Part shown: piece by piece, positions 8,015 to 16,889 of the stretch
Layout of the letters: each line of letters starts with the position of its first letter
Numbering within the stretch: position 1 is the first letter of the stretch
Origin: JAGPUQ01 sp963708735
GTDB taxonomy: Bacteria > Pseudomonadota > Gammaproteobacteria > Pseudomonadales > Porticoccaceae
Assembly (NCBI GenBank): GCA_963708735.1
Contig: CAVPTW010000005.1
Location: forward strand, 62,001 to 126,000
DNA: 64,000 nt
Reading direction: 5' to 3'
The notes under the pieces: generated by a model
Seen by the model: only the letters and a program-made list of their open reading frames with translations
Told to the model about the DNA's origin: nothing
Database searches by the model: none
Position numbers and translations under genes: made by a program

Positions 8015-8779
8015 TCAGTGTGCGGTATAGCCGCCGTCGATAATCAGTTCCGTACCCGTGACGTAGCGGGACTCGTCGGAGGCGAGATACAGAATTCCGT
8101 ACGCCTGATCGATGGGCTCAGCCATGTGACCGATGACGATCTCGTGTTGGATTCGTGCCAGATCGGCGGGACCAAATACATCCCCGACACTTTCCGCCAT
8201 GGGCGTCTTGGTAAACCCGGGATGTACGGAATTCACCCGGATGTTGTACTTCTTCTCGGCGCAGTAGAGCGCCGCCGATTTGGTGAACAGCCGCACCCCA
8301 CCCTTGCTGGCGTTGTAGGCCGCGGAACGCGGATCGCCGATGATGCCTTCAATCGATGAGATGTTCACGATACTGCCGCCGCCGTTCTGCTTCATCTGGC
8401 GAATCGCATTCTGGGTGCCCATGAATACCGCTTCCAGATTGACCGCATGCACAAAGCGCCAGTGGGCGAGATCGCTGTTTTCCAGATCGGTGCCGGCGCC
8501 CACACCGGCGTTGTTGACCAGCACATCGAGCCGGCCATGGTGGCGCACCACCTCGGCGACGACTTCGCGCCAGCGCGTCTCGGACGTCACGTCCTGTTCG
8601 ATAAAACGGGCGTCATAACCCTGGTCACGCAATTTTTGCGCCGCCGCCTCGCCTTCCCGCGGACGTATATCGGTGATCACCACCGCACCGCCCTCGCGGC
8701 CGAACAGCTCGGCGCTGGCGTAGCCGATGCCGGCCGTGCCGCCCGTGATCAGACAGACCTTGCCCTGAATCCTTCCCAT
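8015..8779 (-). CDS. SDR-family dehydrogenase, tandem copy 1
   Basis: About 254 residues from the ATG at 8779, chosen because GAGGAG lies eight bases upstream; the ATG at 8785 is too close to it. Classical SDR with TGGTAGIG (residues 11-18), VITDIRP (acidic beta-2 residue, NAD(H) type), LVNNAG, NISS, the catalytic YNASK and a DGGYTAH C-terminus. It is the last gene of the minus-strand run that begins with the apc-like genes and the ligase. In the anaerobic ethylbenzene pathway an SDR, 1-phenylethanol dehydrogenase, supplies the ketone to acetophenone carboxylase. A similar secondary-alcohol dehydrogenase role is inferred here from context. Confidence 0.85.
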   Translation of the reverse strand: MGRIQGKVCLITGGTAGIGYASAELFGREGGAVVITDIRPREGEAAAQKLRDQGYDARFIEQDVTSETRWREVVAEVVRHHGRLDVLVNNAGVGAGTDLENSDLAHWRFVHAVNLEAVFMGTQNAIRQMKQNGGGSIVNISSIEGIIGDPRSAAYNASKGGVRLFTKSAALYCAEKKYNIRVNSVHPGFTKTPMAESVGDVFGPADLARIQHEIVIGHMAEPIDQAYGILYLASDESRYVTGTELIIDGGYTAH

Positions 8780-8814
8780 GACCATCTCCTCGTCAGTGCG
8801 CCATCAATGCGCCA

Positions 8815-9580
8815 TCAGTGCGCAGTGAAGCCGCCGTCGATGACCAGCTCGGAACCCGTCATGTAGCGGGACTCGTCGGACGCCAGAAACAGGATGCCGT
8901 ACGCCTGGTCGATGGGCTCGGCCATATGGCCCACCACGATCTCGCGATTGATGCGCTCGGCATCCGCAGGCGAGAACAGGTCGATCGCGCTGTCCACCAT
9001 GGGCGTCTTGGTGAAACCCGGATGCACCGAATTGACCCGGATGTTGTATTTTTTCTCGGCACAGTAGAGGGCGGCGGATTTGGTGAACAGGCGCACCCCG
9101 CCCTTGCTGGCGTTGTAGGCCGCAAATCTGGGGTCACCCACCAATCCCTCAATGGACGAGATGTTGATGATGCTGCCGCCGCCATTGAGTTTCATCTGCC
9201 GGATCGCGTGTTTGGTGCCCAGGAACACCGCTTCCATATTGACGCTGTTGACGAAGCGCCAGTGGGCGAGATCGCTGTTTTCCAGATCGGTCTCGACGCC
9301 GACGCCGGCGTTGTTGACCAGCACGTCGAGGCGACCATGGTGGCGCACCGCCTCGGCGACCACTTCGGGCCAGCGCTGTCTCGGACGTTACATCCTGCTC
9401 GATGAAACGCGCGTCATAACCCTGGTCGCGCAGTTTCTGCGCCGCCGCTTCGCCTTCCTTCGGGCGAATGTCGGTGATCACCACCTTGCCGCCCTCGCGC
9501 CCGAACAGCTCGGCACTGGCATAGCCTATGCCCGCAGTGCCGCCGGTAATCAGACAGACCTTCCCCTGAACTCGTCCCAT
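8815..9580 (-). pseudogene. SDR-family dehydrogenase, tandem copy 2, with 1-nt frameshift
   Basis: A near-identical paralogue of the next gene downstream (8015-8779). The N-terminal part (MGRVQGKVCLITGG to DVTSET) and the C-terminal part (VAEAVRHHGRLDVLVNNAG to the end) lie in different frames. Aligned with copy 1, this copy has one extra base at about 9377: plus strand CAGCGCTGTCTCGG here against CAGCGCGTCTCGG in copy 1. Removing it restores ETRWPEVVAE. The remaining catalytic motifs, including YNASK, are intact. It is either a recent inactivating insertion or a sequencing error. The duplication itself is clear from the matching DNA. Confidence 0.85.
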
Positions 9581-9645
9581 CACACGTTCTCCGGATTGTG
9601 GTTAGGTTGCATGTATCGCCTTGAACCGAAAACAAACCCGCCGCA

Positions 9646-11205
9646 TCAATTGACCTGGCGGGGCTGGGCGCCCCAGTACTTGGCGCGCAGTGTTTTCTTG
9701 TCGGGCTTACCGTAGGCGGTGAGCGGAATGTCCGTCACCACCTCGACGACCTTGGGCACCTTGTAGGCAGCGAGCCGCTGCTTGCAGAACGCGATCAGGT
9801 CGTCGGCGTCGAACTCCGGGCCGGCCGGAATCACCGCCGCGCACACCGCTTCGCCCCAATCCTCGTGGGGAATTCCGATCACCATCACCTGGCGCACGCC
9901 GGGATATTCCTGTATCGCGTTCTCCACCTCGGACGAATACACATTCATGCCGCCCGTGATGATCATGTCCTTGGAGCGATCGACGATGAAGACATGGCCG
10001 GTGTCCAGCTGATAGCCCACGTCGCCGGTCTTGATCCATTCGCCGACATAAACCTCGGCGGTTTTCTGCGGGTCGTTGTAATAGCTCTCCAGGGTATAGG
10101 GCGAACGCACCATGATCTCGCCGACCTCGCCAAAGGGCAGCGGTCTGCCCATGGGATCGCCAATACTCACCTCGGCGGTGATCACCGGTTGGCCGCAGGA
10201 GCCCAGAAAACGCTCGTCGAGGTGATCCGCCTTGGACAGCTTGGTCGCGAAATCCGGCACTTCGGTCTGCCCGAACAGTTGCAACAACACCGGACCGAGC
10301 TTGGCGAGCACCTCCTGCAACCGCACCCGGGTGATGGGCGCGGCGCCGTACACCAGGGTGCGCAACGAGCTCAGGTCGTGGCGCGCCGGATCATAGGCGT
10401 CCAGTACCCGGTAGATCATGGTCGGCACCATGAAGGTCCAGGTGATTTTCTCGTTGATGACGGTCGCGATCACCCGTTCCGCGTCGAACTTGTCGTGCAC
10501 ATGGACACAGGCGCCAGCCAGGAAACCGGCCTGAAGAAAAAATCCCGCCGCATGGGGCAGCGGACTGGTCAGCAGCATCTGCTCGGTCTCGCCGATTTCG
10601 CCGTTCACCACATGAGTGAGGCCGTTGATCATCATGCTGCGGTGGGTATGCAAGACGCCCTTGGAGCGCCCGGTGGTGCCGCCGGTGTAGAGGATGAACG
10701 CGGGATCGTAGGGCTGTACTTCCCGCCACTCGAACGTGCGTGCGCCACCGGCAAAGAGTGCACTCCAGGCATCGCGGCCCGCGCCGGTGCCGCGGCCCAG
10801 ATCATCGACTTCGATGATGTTGCGCAGGTCGGTGGCAGCCAGCGCCACGCCATCCAGCTTGTCGGCCAGCGAACTGTGCAGTACCAGGGCCTTGGCGCCC
10901 GAGTGGCCGATCATGTAGCTCACGTCGCTCTGGCTGAGCAGTTCGTTGAGCGGCACCTTCACCGCGCCCAGTTTGAAAATGGCGAGATCGGTGAGCGCAA
11001 ATTCGACGCTGTTGCGCAGCATGATGGCGAGGCGATCGCCACGCGCGATCCCGCGCTCGGCGAGGCCCGCGGCGAGGGTGCTGGAAAGACTGTCCAGTTC
11101 GCGATAGGTGTAGGAACGTCCGCCGACGACCAGCGCGGTCTTCGCCGCATGCCGCCACAGGGCATTGCGAAACATGAACTGGGAGGTCTGGCTGGTGTGA
11201 ATCAT
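9646..11205 (-). CDS. AMP-dependent acyl-CoA synthetase/ligase
   Basis: 519 residues from the ATG at 11205, which has GGAGG just upstream. Class I adenylate-forming enzyme with the phosphate-binding loop YTGGTTGRSKGV, the hinge and A8 region DRSKDMIITGGMNVYSSEVE, and the C-terminal catalytic Lys in YGKPDKKTLR. The reaction is carboxylate + ATP + CoA to acyl-CoA + AMP + PPi. It lies directly downstream of the five apc-like genes. In Aromatoleum the benzoylacetate-CoA ligase (Bal) acts after acetophenone carboxylase, so I infer that this enzyme activates the 3-oxoacid made by the carboxylase. Substrate specificity is not visible in the sequence. Confidence 0.88.
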   Translation of the reverse strand: MIHTSQTSQFMFRNALWRHAAKTALVVGGRSYTYRELDSLSSTLAAGLAERGIARGDRLAIMLRNSVEFALTDLAIFKLGAVKVPLNELLSQSDVSYMIGHSGAKALVLHSSLADKLDGVALAATDLRNIIEVDDLGRGTGAGRDAWSALFAGGARTFEWREVQPYDPAFILYTGGTTGRSKGVLHTHRSMMINGLTHVVNGEIGETEQMLLTSPLPHAAGFFLQAGFLAGACVHVHDKFDAERVIATVINEKITWTFMVPTMIYRVLDAYDPARHDLSSLRTLVYGAAPITRVRLQEVLAKLGPVLLQLFGQTEVPDFATKLSKADHLDERFLGSCGQPVITAEVSIGDPMGRPLPFGEVGEIMVRSPYTLESYYNDPQKTAEVYVGEWIKTGDVGYQLDTGHVFIVDRSKDMIITGGMNVYSSEVENAIQEYPGVRQVMVIGIPHEDWGEAVCAAVIPAGPEFDADDLIAFCKQRLAAYKVPKVVEVVTDIPLTAYGKPDKKTLRAKYWGAQPRQVN

Positions 11206-11241
11206 GGATACCTCCATTGGCGGGCGCGCACGCCCGAAACA

Positions 11242-12054
11242 TCAGGGCAATAAGCCGACGCGCTGTGCAATCAACGCGGGGTCGAGATCCGCCGGCACCG
11301 TGCCGTACACGGCCACGCCGGCATCCGGCGGCGGTCCGCCTTGCCAGAACGCCCGCTCCAGACTGACGCATGCCGGGGCAGTTGAAGGCAACGCCACCCC
11401 CGCATCCGCCGGCAGCCAGAGATCGGGACCGACTTCGGCCCAGGCTTCGGCCTGCGCGGAGTTGGCGATACGCAGTGCAAACAGCCAGTCGTAGTGCGCC
11501 GCGCTGCTACGGATGGGCTCCGCCGCATCGATTTCGTCCGCGGCGGAAATTCCGGTAGCGGCGAGCGCCATCACCACGCCGTCGATGCCGGCGGCGGCCT
11601 TGGTGCGCAAAAAATCCGCGATCAGGCCCGCCGCATCATCGAGCATGTCGAAATCGATGGCGACGGCCGGCTCACCCAGCGCGACCAGTGCGCCACCGGG
11701 CGACGGCAACGCAAGCCACACATCGGCGCGACCCGCCTGCTGATGGACCAGCGCCGCGATGGCGGTATCGCAAAAGCCCGCCACGACGGGAGACTTCAGC
11801 ACCGCGGCGAGGCGCGCAGCGCCTTCGGCATCGGCGGCCAGTACTGCGTGCGCGGCCCAGAGCGCGCCCAGGTCGAATTCAACCACCTGGGAGCGCAGCA
11901 CCTTGTTGGCATCGGCAAGCCCCGCGACCTGCCGCATCGGCTCGCGGAACCAGTCCGGATGCTCGCCGCCGAACACGCGCCGCGCGTAGTCGTGAAAGCT
12001 CAGCCAGCGCAGGGCAGCGCCGTCATCGAGCCAGGCGCGTACCCGTCCGGTCAC
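11242..12054 (-). CDS. apc5: Acetophenone carboxylase-like subunit 5 (Apc5-like)
   Basis: About 270 residues, starting at the GTG at 12054 whose bases overlap the stop of the preceding gene (GTGA), which indicates translational coupling. I see no classical catalytic motif, only an alternating Ala-rich fold. Its identity is taken from position and size: it is the fifth gene after two HyuA-like genes, a small zinc-type gene and a HyuB-like gene, as in the apc1-5 operon. There the fifth product (about 34 kDa) is a loosely bound epsilon subunit needed for activity. This protein is somewhat smaller (about 28 kDa). Homology needs a profile search. Confidence 0.65.
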   Translation of the reverse strand: MTGRVRAWLDDGAALRWLSFHDYARRVFGGEHPDWFREPMRQVAGLADANKVLRSQVVEFDLGALWAAHAVLAADAEGAARLAAVLKSPVVAGFCDTAIAALVHQQAGRADVWLALPSPGGALVALGEPAVAIDFDMLDDAAGLIADFLRTKAAAGIDGVVMALAATGISAADEIDAAEPIRSSAAHYDWLFALRIANSAQAEAWAEVGPDLWLPADAGVALPSTAPACVSLERAFWQGGPPPDAGVAVYGTVPADLDPALIAQRVGLLP

Positions 12055-14342
12055 GCCAGCCGCGCCCGCAGCGTCTCGAGCTCGGCCTGGAGCCGCTCGA
12101 TCTCGACATCCTTGGGATCGGGCATCATCACCGCCTGGATGGCATCCGCCGGGCAGGTGCGCTCGGGCGAGCCCAAGTGCAGCACGGTGGGGTCGTCCCA
12201 GCTGCCGTAGTAGGGCAGATGGGCGGGCGGCAACGCCTGCGTCCACCGGGCGGCAAATTCCTTGAACGGCACGGCGCGGGCCAGGCGGCGCTTGCGCTCC
12301 TCGGCCCGCGCCCGTTCCGTGGCTTCCAGATCGACCGCGCCGGTGTCGTAGTTCATCACCACGTGATACAGGGTTTCGATCACCCGGCGCGACACGATGC
12401 CGTCGCGCCAGTCGCGCACGATGTCCTCGGGGTCGCGTTCGAGCACATCGCCGTAACCGCCGCCGCCACCCTGGGTGATCATGTACAGCTCGCCGGGCTG
12501 GCCCAGCTCGAATTGCAGGCCGCCGTGATGGCTGCTGTAGCGGGCGTTCGGAAACGGCCGCTCGTTCATGATTTCCTCGATGGTGTAGCGCATCAGCTCG
12601 CGGCTGTCCCGCATCGCCTCGAAGACGTTGACGCCCTTCACCTTGCACAGCGGATAACAGCCCGGCGCGTAGCCGCCGAAAATGCCGTAGGTCGAGGGAA
12701 ACTTCGACCCGATGAAATTCGTCATGTAGCCCCAGGCGCCGGTGTCCTTGTGGGTGGCGATCTGCTGGTAACCGTGGCCGCCGCGATATTTGCCGAAGCC
12801 GCAGTTGTCCACCATCACCCGATGCGGAACGATCTTCATCATCGGCACTTCTTCTTCGATCAATTCCTGCTCACCGAGGTCGGCCATGGACGCAAAGATG
12901 GGCGCGACCGAGTGCTCGCCATCGCGGGTGGCGCGGGCCGCGCCGCCCATGCCGTTGAGATCCGCACAGACATTGCCGACGAATTCATCGTGCTGGTTGA
13001 TCCCGCCGTAAACGAAGGTGGTGATCATGTTGTACCAGCAGGCGATGATGTCAGTGGATTTGTAGCCCGCCGAATACAGCAGTTTCGGAATCGTCACCTG
13101 GACCGCGGTGAAGGCCGGGAAGAAGGTCATCATGCTCTGGGCATTGGGCGCTTCCGGCGAGCAGTTGAGCGTCGAACCCGGATCGGTGAGTACCCGGATC
13201 GGCGCGAACACCGCCTGGTTGCGCGGCAGGTCTGGCCACACGAACATCAAAAAGAGCTGCGCCAGCATGCCCTTCATGGACGCCAGCACCGTGTTGTTGG
13301 CGCGATTGAGAAACTGCGGCGAAGAACCGCGCAGATCGATGATCAGCTCGTCGTCGCGCTTGGTGACTTCGCAGCGAATCTTGATCAGCACGTTCTCGCG
13401 CAAGGTGCTGTCGGCGAACACCACCGAGCGTGCGGTGCCGTCGGGCCAGGTGCGCAGGCGGCGGCGCACTTCCATCTCGGTATCGGTGAGGGTGCCACGC
13501 ACGGTGGCGAGGAAAGCCTCGACACTGTGGGCGCGGATGATGTCCTCGACCCGCTGCTTCACACGCAGACAGGCATGGAGCTTGGCCTTCATGCCTTCGA
13601 GTTGCAGCTTGGGTTCGCGCACGGAGTTTTGCAGGAAGGTGAGCAGGTCGCGGCGGAACTCGAAATTCTCGCCCACCTTGAACGGCGACATTTTCAGGCC
13701 TTCGTCGTAGGGCGATTCGGCGCCGCCCGGCATGCCGCCCGGTTCGCAGGCGCCGTTTTCGCCCTCGTGAACGATGGCGCCGACAAAGCAGACGATCTCG
13801 CCGTCATCGAACACCGGGATGAACAGGCTCTGGTCGGTGTTGTGAATGTTGCCGTAACGGGCGTCGTTGTGCATGAAGATGTCGCCCTCACGGATACCCA
13901 CCGTGGGATCGTCCTTCCAGTACTTGAGAACGAACTTGACCGGGTGCTGGGCCAGCACCGAGAACACCAGCACACCGCCGGCGCTCGACAGCGACAAATC
14001 TCCCTGACAGGAGAAGATGCCCGAGATCAGATCGCCCCACTTGGCGCCCGGCGCCGCGCCCATCTGCTCGACCATGTCGAAGGATTCGTTGCAGGCGGTC
14101 TGCAGACGGTTGCGAATCAGGTTGAGCTCCTCGGGTTTGTCTTTCCAGGCCGCGACCGCGGCCAGCTCCCGCGCCGTGGGCGTCGACACACTGTGGTCGC
14201 CCATGATCGCGGGGTCGGGTCCGAGGTAGAGCACATTTTCGTCGAGGAATTTCTCGATCAGGCTGCGCTGGCCCGGTGTGTGGCCATGGCTGTGACCGTG
14301 GCTGTGACCGTGGCTGTTACCCTGGGAAGGTGTCTGTGTCAT
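12051..14342 (-). CDS. apc4: Hydantoinase B-type ketone carboxylase subunit (Apc4-like)
   Basis: 763 residues of the hydantoinase B/oxoprolinase family (HyuB). Recognisable segments include GDIFMHNDARYG, HDEFVGNVCADLNGMGGAARA, GFGKYRGGHGYQ and the glycine run of TQGGGGGYGDVLERDPE. In acetone and acetophenone carboxylases the HyuB-type subunit carries the carboxylation site, where the enol phosphate of the ketone meets CO2. The N-terminus is unusual: residues 10-21 are SHGHSHGHSHGH, a possible metal-binding tag. The next gene overlaps by 4 bases (GTGA). The preceding gene ends 10 bases upstream. The family is certain, and the ketone substrate is unknown. Confidence 0.85.
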   Translation of the reverse strand: MTQTPSQGNSHGHSHGHSHGHTPGQRSLIEKFLDENVLYLGPDPAIMGDHSVSTPTARELAAVAAWKDKPEELNLIRNRLQTACNESFDMVEQMGAAPGAKWGDLISGIFSCQGDLSLSSAGGVLVFSVLAQHPVKFVLKYWKDDPTVGIREGDIFMHNDARYGNIHNTDQSLFIPVFDDGEIVCFVGAIVHEGENGACEPGGMPGGAESPYDEGLKMSPFKVGENFEFRRDLLTFLQNSVREPKLQLEGMKAKLHACLRVKQRVEDIIRAHSVEAFLATVRGTLTDTEMEVRRRLRTWPDGTARSVVFADSTLRENVLIKIRCEVTKRDDELIIDLRGSSPQFLNRANNTVLASMKGMLAQLFLMFVWPDLPRNQAVFAPIRVLTDPGSTLNCSPEAPNAQSMMTFFPAFTAVQVTIPKLLYSAGYKSTDIIACWYNMITTFVYGGINQHDEFVGNVCADLNGMGGAARATRDGEHSVAPIFASMADLGEQELIEEEVPMMKIVPHRVMVDNCGFGKYRGGHGYQQIATHKDTGAWGYMTNFIGSKFPSTYGIFGGYAPGCYPLCKVKGVNVFEAMRDSRELMRYTIEEIMNERPFPNARYSSHHGGLQFELGQPGELYMITQGGGGGYGDVLERDPEDIVRDWRDGIVSRRVIETLYHVVMNYDTGAVDLEATERARAEERKRRLARAVPFKEFAARWTQALPPAHLPYYGSWDDPTVLHLGSPERTCPADAIQAVMMPDPKDVEIERLQAELETLRARLA

Positions 14343-14352
14343 GGATGCAATC

Positions 14353-16533
14353 TCAGTTGACGCCGTGCCGTTCCAGCCAGGCGGAGCCCTGGCGGCCCAT
14401 GGTCAGCGACCAGTCGGGATACACGAGATAAGTGGTGTGCGGGGTCTCCACCAGCGCCGGGCCGGCAATCACCGCGCCCTCCGGCACCTCGGCAATGTCG
14501 TACACCCGGGTGGAAACCGGCCCCTCGATGCCGTCGTACCAGCAATCGCGGGTGGATTTCGGTGTCGCCATTGCGGCGGGACGCGGGGCGGCGCGCTCCA
14601 GCATCACCGCGGCGTGCTCGACATAGGACAGCACGCGAATCACATTGACGCGGATGCCGGCTTCCGGCGCCGCGCTGCCCACGCCGTAGCGCTTCTGGTA
14701 GTTGGCACTGAACAGATCCAGCAGGGTCATCACGTCCTGGTCCGAGCGGACGCGGTTGATCGGGCTCACCACCGCGGTCTGGGCGAGCTGATTGCCGTAG
14801 CGCATGTCGAATTCGACGCGCACGCGGATGGCGTCCGGTGCCACCCCCTGACGCAGGAGATCCTCGCGACCCAGTTCTTCGAGCAATGCCACGGTCTCAT
14901 TGATGGCGGTGAAATCGTCGAGCACCTGCCGCTTGGTGGCGTCGTAGAGCATCAGGTACAGCGAGCGCTCGTGAATGTGGAGCTGATTCATGCTGCCCGC
15001 GCCGAGCGCCGAAAACACCGCGCTGAAGGGTGGAATCAGGATGCGGGAAATGCCGATCTTGCCGGCATAACCGCAGGCGTGGAGCGGACCGCCGCCGCCG
15101 TAGGACAGCAGGGTGAACTGGCGCGGGTCATAACCCTTCACCGCGACTTCCTTGAAGATCGCATCGGCCATGTTGGCGTCCACCTTGCGGCGCATGGCGA
15201 GCGCCGCCGCTTCGAGATCCAGGCCGGTGGGTTCGCAGATATGCTCGCGGATGGCGCGCTCGGCGCGGCGCCGGTTCAGCTTGATGCGCCCGCCGGCGTA
15301 GTTGTTCTCGTCGAGGTAGCCGAGGATGAGGTTGGCATCGGTGGTGGTCGGGAAGCGGCCGCCGCGGCCGTAGCAGGCCGGACCCGGATCGGAGCCGGCG
15401 CTTTCCGGTCCCACTTCCACCGCATTCCAGAGGCGGTTGAAGCGGGCGATGGAGCCGCCACCCGCGCCCAGCGTGTGGAGGTAGCTCATCGGGGTACTGA
15501 CCAGCCAACGGTCGATGATGGGATTGAAATCGTAGAACTTCACCCCGTCGCCGGTGACCAGCCCGATATCGAAGCTGGTGCCGCCCATGTCGGTGGCGAT
15601 CAGATTGGGCTCGTCGAACTGCACGGACAGGCTCTGGGTCGCCTCCAGTCCCGCCACCGGACCCGAGTGCACGGTTTGCAGGGCGTGGGTGGAACTCATC
15701 TGCGCCATGCCGCCGGAGTTGTGCACCACCAGCATGGGGCGCCGGTAACCGTGCCGGCGCAGCACGCGCTCCAGGCTCGCCAGACCGTGGTACATCTGGT
15801 CGTGCAGGTAGGCGTCGAGAATCGCCGACATGGTGCGGGCGTATTCGCCCTTGCGGCCCGCCACGCGGTGGGACAGCACGATCGGAATCGCGCCCAGCAG
15901 GTGGCTCGGGTATTCCTCCAGAATGATCCGCTCCACCTGTTTTTCATGGGCCGGATTGACCACCGAGTTCACCAGCGCCACCACGAAGGCCTGGGCGCCG
16001 CGATCCACCAACCGGCGCACCGCGGTGCGGACATTCTCCGGATCCACCGCAAAAACCACATCGCCACGGAAATCGATGCGCTCGTCGATGCCCTCGATCA
16101 TGGCGCGCGGCACGATGGGTACCGGCCGGGTCGCCGCCGGCAGATCCTGCTGCTGGGCATCGCTGAGGCCGTCGCCGTAGCCCCGCGCCCGCATCAGGGG
16201 TACCGAAAACTCGAAGCCCGAGGTGGTGAGCAGGCCAACGCGCGGACCCTTGCGCTCGATCAGCGCATTGGTGCCGAGCGTGGTGGCGTAGCGCACCGCA
16301 TCCACTTCGGACAATACCTGCTCGACCTCGAGGCCGAGCTGGCCGCAGGCATCCTCGAGCGCCGCCATGAAACCGGACGCCAGATTGTGGTGCGTGGTGA
16401 GCGCCTTGCCCTCGGCGCGGCGTTCGTTCCACACCAGAAAACAGTCGGTGAAGGTCCCTCCGATATCAACGCTGACCCGCTTCATCTCACCGGCGGCGCC
16501 GGCCGCCGCTGTCATCGTTGCCGCCTGACTCAC
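14353..16533 (-). CDS. apc3: Hydantoinase A-type ketone carboxylase subunit (Apc3-like)
   Basis: About 726 residues from the GTG at 16533, which overlaps the preceding stop (GTGA); an ATG at 16515 is possible. ASKHA-fold HyuA family protein with SVDIGGTFTDCF near the N-terminus, TTLGTNALIERKG, and the second phosphate-binding motif DMGGTSFDIGLV. In this enzyme class the HyuA-like subunits bind ATP and phosphorylate the ketone enolate. It is the larger of two HyuA-like proteins in the operon (about 78 kDa against about 67 kDa), matching Apc3 (87 kDa) and Apc1 (70 kDa) of the Aromatoleum enzyme in order if not exact size. Cytosolic. Confidence 0.85.
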   Translation of the reverse strand: MSQAATMTAAAGAAGEMKRVSVDIGGTFTDCFLVWNERRAEGKALTTHHNLASGFMAALEDACGQLGLEVEQVLSEVDAVRYATTLGTNALIERKGPRVGLLTTSGFEFSVPLMRARGYGDGLSDAQQQDLPAATRPVPIVPRAMIEGIDERIDFRGDVVFAVDPENVRTAVRRLVDRGAQAFVVALVNSVVNPAHEKQVERIILEEYPSHLLGAIPIVLSHRVAGRKGEYARTMSAILDAYLHDQMYHGLASLERVLRRHGYRRPMLVVHNSGGMAQMSSTHALQTVHSGPVAGLEATQSLSVQFDEPNLIATDMGGTSFDIGLVTGDGVKFYDFNPIIDRWLVSTPMSYLHTLGAGGGSIARFNRLWNAVEVGPESAGSDPGPACYGRGGRFPTTTDANLILGYLDENNYAGGRIKLNRRRAERAIREHICEPTGLDLEAAALAMRRKVDANMADAIFKEVAVKGYDPRQFTLLSYGGGGPLHACGYAGKIGISRILIPPFSAVFSALGAGSMNQLHIHERSLYLMLYDATKRQVLDDFTAINETVALLEELGREDLLRQGVAPDAIRVRVEFDMRYGNQLAQTAVVSPINRVRSDQDVMTLLDLFSANYQKRYGVGSAAPEAGIRVNVIRVLSYVEHAAVMLERAAPRPAAMATPKSTRDCWYDGIEGPVSTRVYDIAEVPEGAVIAGPALVETPHTTYLVYPDWSLTMGRQGSAWLERHGVN

Positions 16534-16889
16534 GACCGGCCCTCCCCGTGACGCGCCTTGAGGCTGTCGATATCGAGTTGCAGGTCGTCCCGCGTCAACG
16601 GATGTCCGGGCGGCAGGTATTCGACTTCGATCTGGGTCGCGCACTGCGGGCAGTAGTATTCGATGATCCGGCACCAGGTCGGGTCGGGCGCAAAGGTGAA
16701 CGCATAGCGCTCGGGATCGATCTTGGGATGATGCACCTCCCGGGGATCGCGCTCGCACACCAGCAGCGCCTCCTTGTACGGTCCGCGCGCGCTGCCCAGC
16801 TCCGCGTCGCAGCGGCGGCAGTGCCAGGTCTCGCGCGTCAGATCGATGGCGAGGTATTCGGTGATGGCTACCCGATTGGGTTCAGACAT
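16530..16889 (-). CDS. apc2: Small zinc-ribbon-like carboxylase subunit (Apc2 / acetone carboxylase gamma-like)
   Basis: 119 residues. Two CxxC pairs, Cys24/Cys27 (HCRRC) and Cys80/Cys83 (YYCPQC), form a probable zinc site, as in the gamma subunits of acetone and acetophenone carboxylases. The start overlaps the end of the upstream apc1-like gene by 8 bases and its stop overlaps the next start. Its small size and place between two HyuA-like genes match apc2 (about 15 kDa), whereas in acetone carboxylase operons the gamma gene comes last. This order is the main reason for preferring an acetophenone-carboxylase-type complex. Confidence 0.82.
   Translation of the reverse strand: MSEPNRVAITEYLAIDLTRETWHCRRCDAELGSARGPYKEALLVCERDPREVHHPKIDPERYAFTFAPDPTWCRIIEYYCPQCATQIEVEYLPPGHPLTRDDLQLDIDSLKARHGEGRS

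Noticed and set aside
11688..14360. Very long open frame on the plus strand, antisense to apc4/apc5
   Set aside because: GC-rich third positions keep the antisense frame open; the composition (His/Gly/Arg-rich) is typical of a shadow and the minus-strand genes have clear family motifs.
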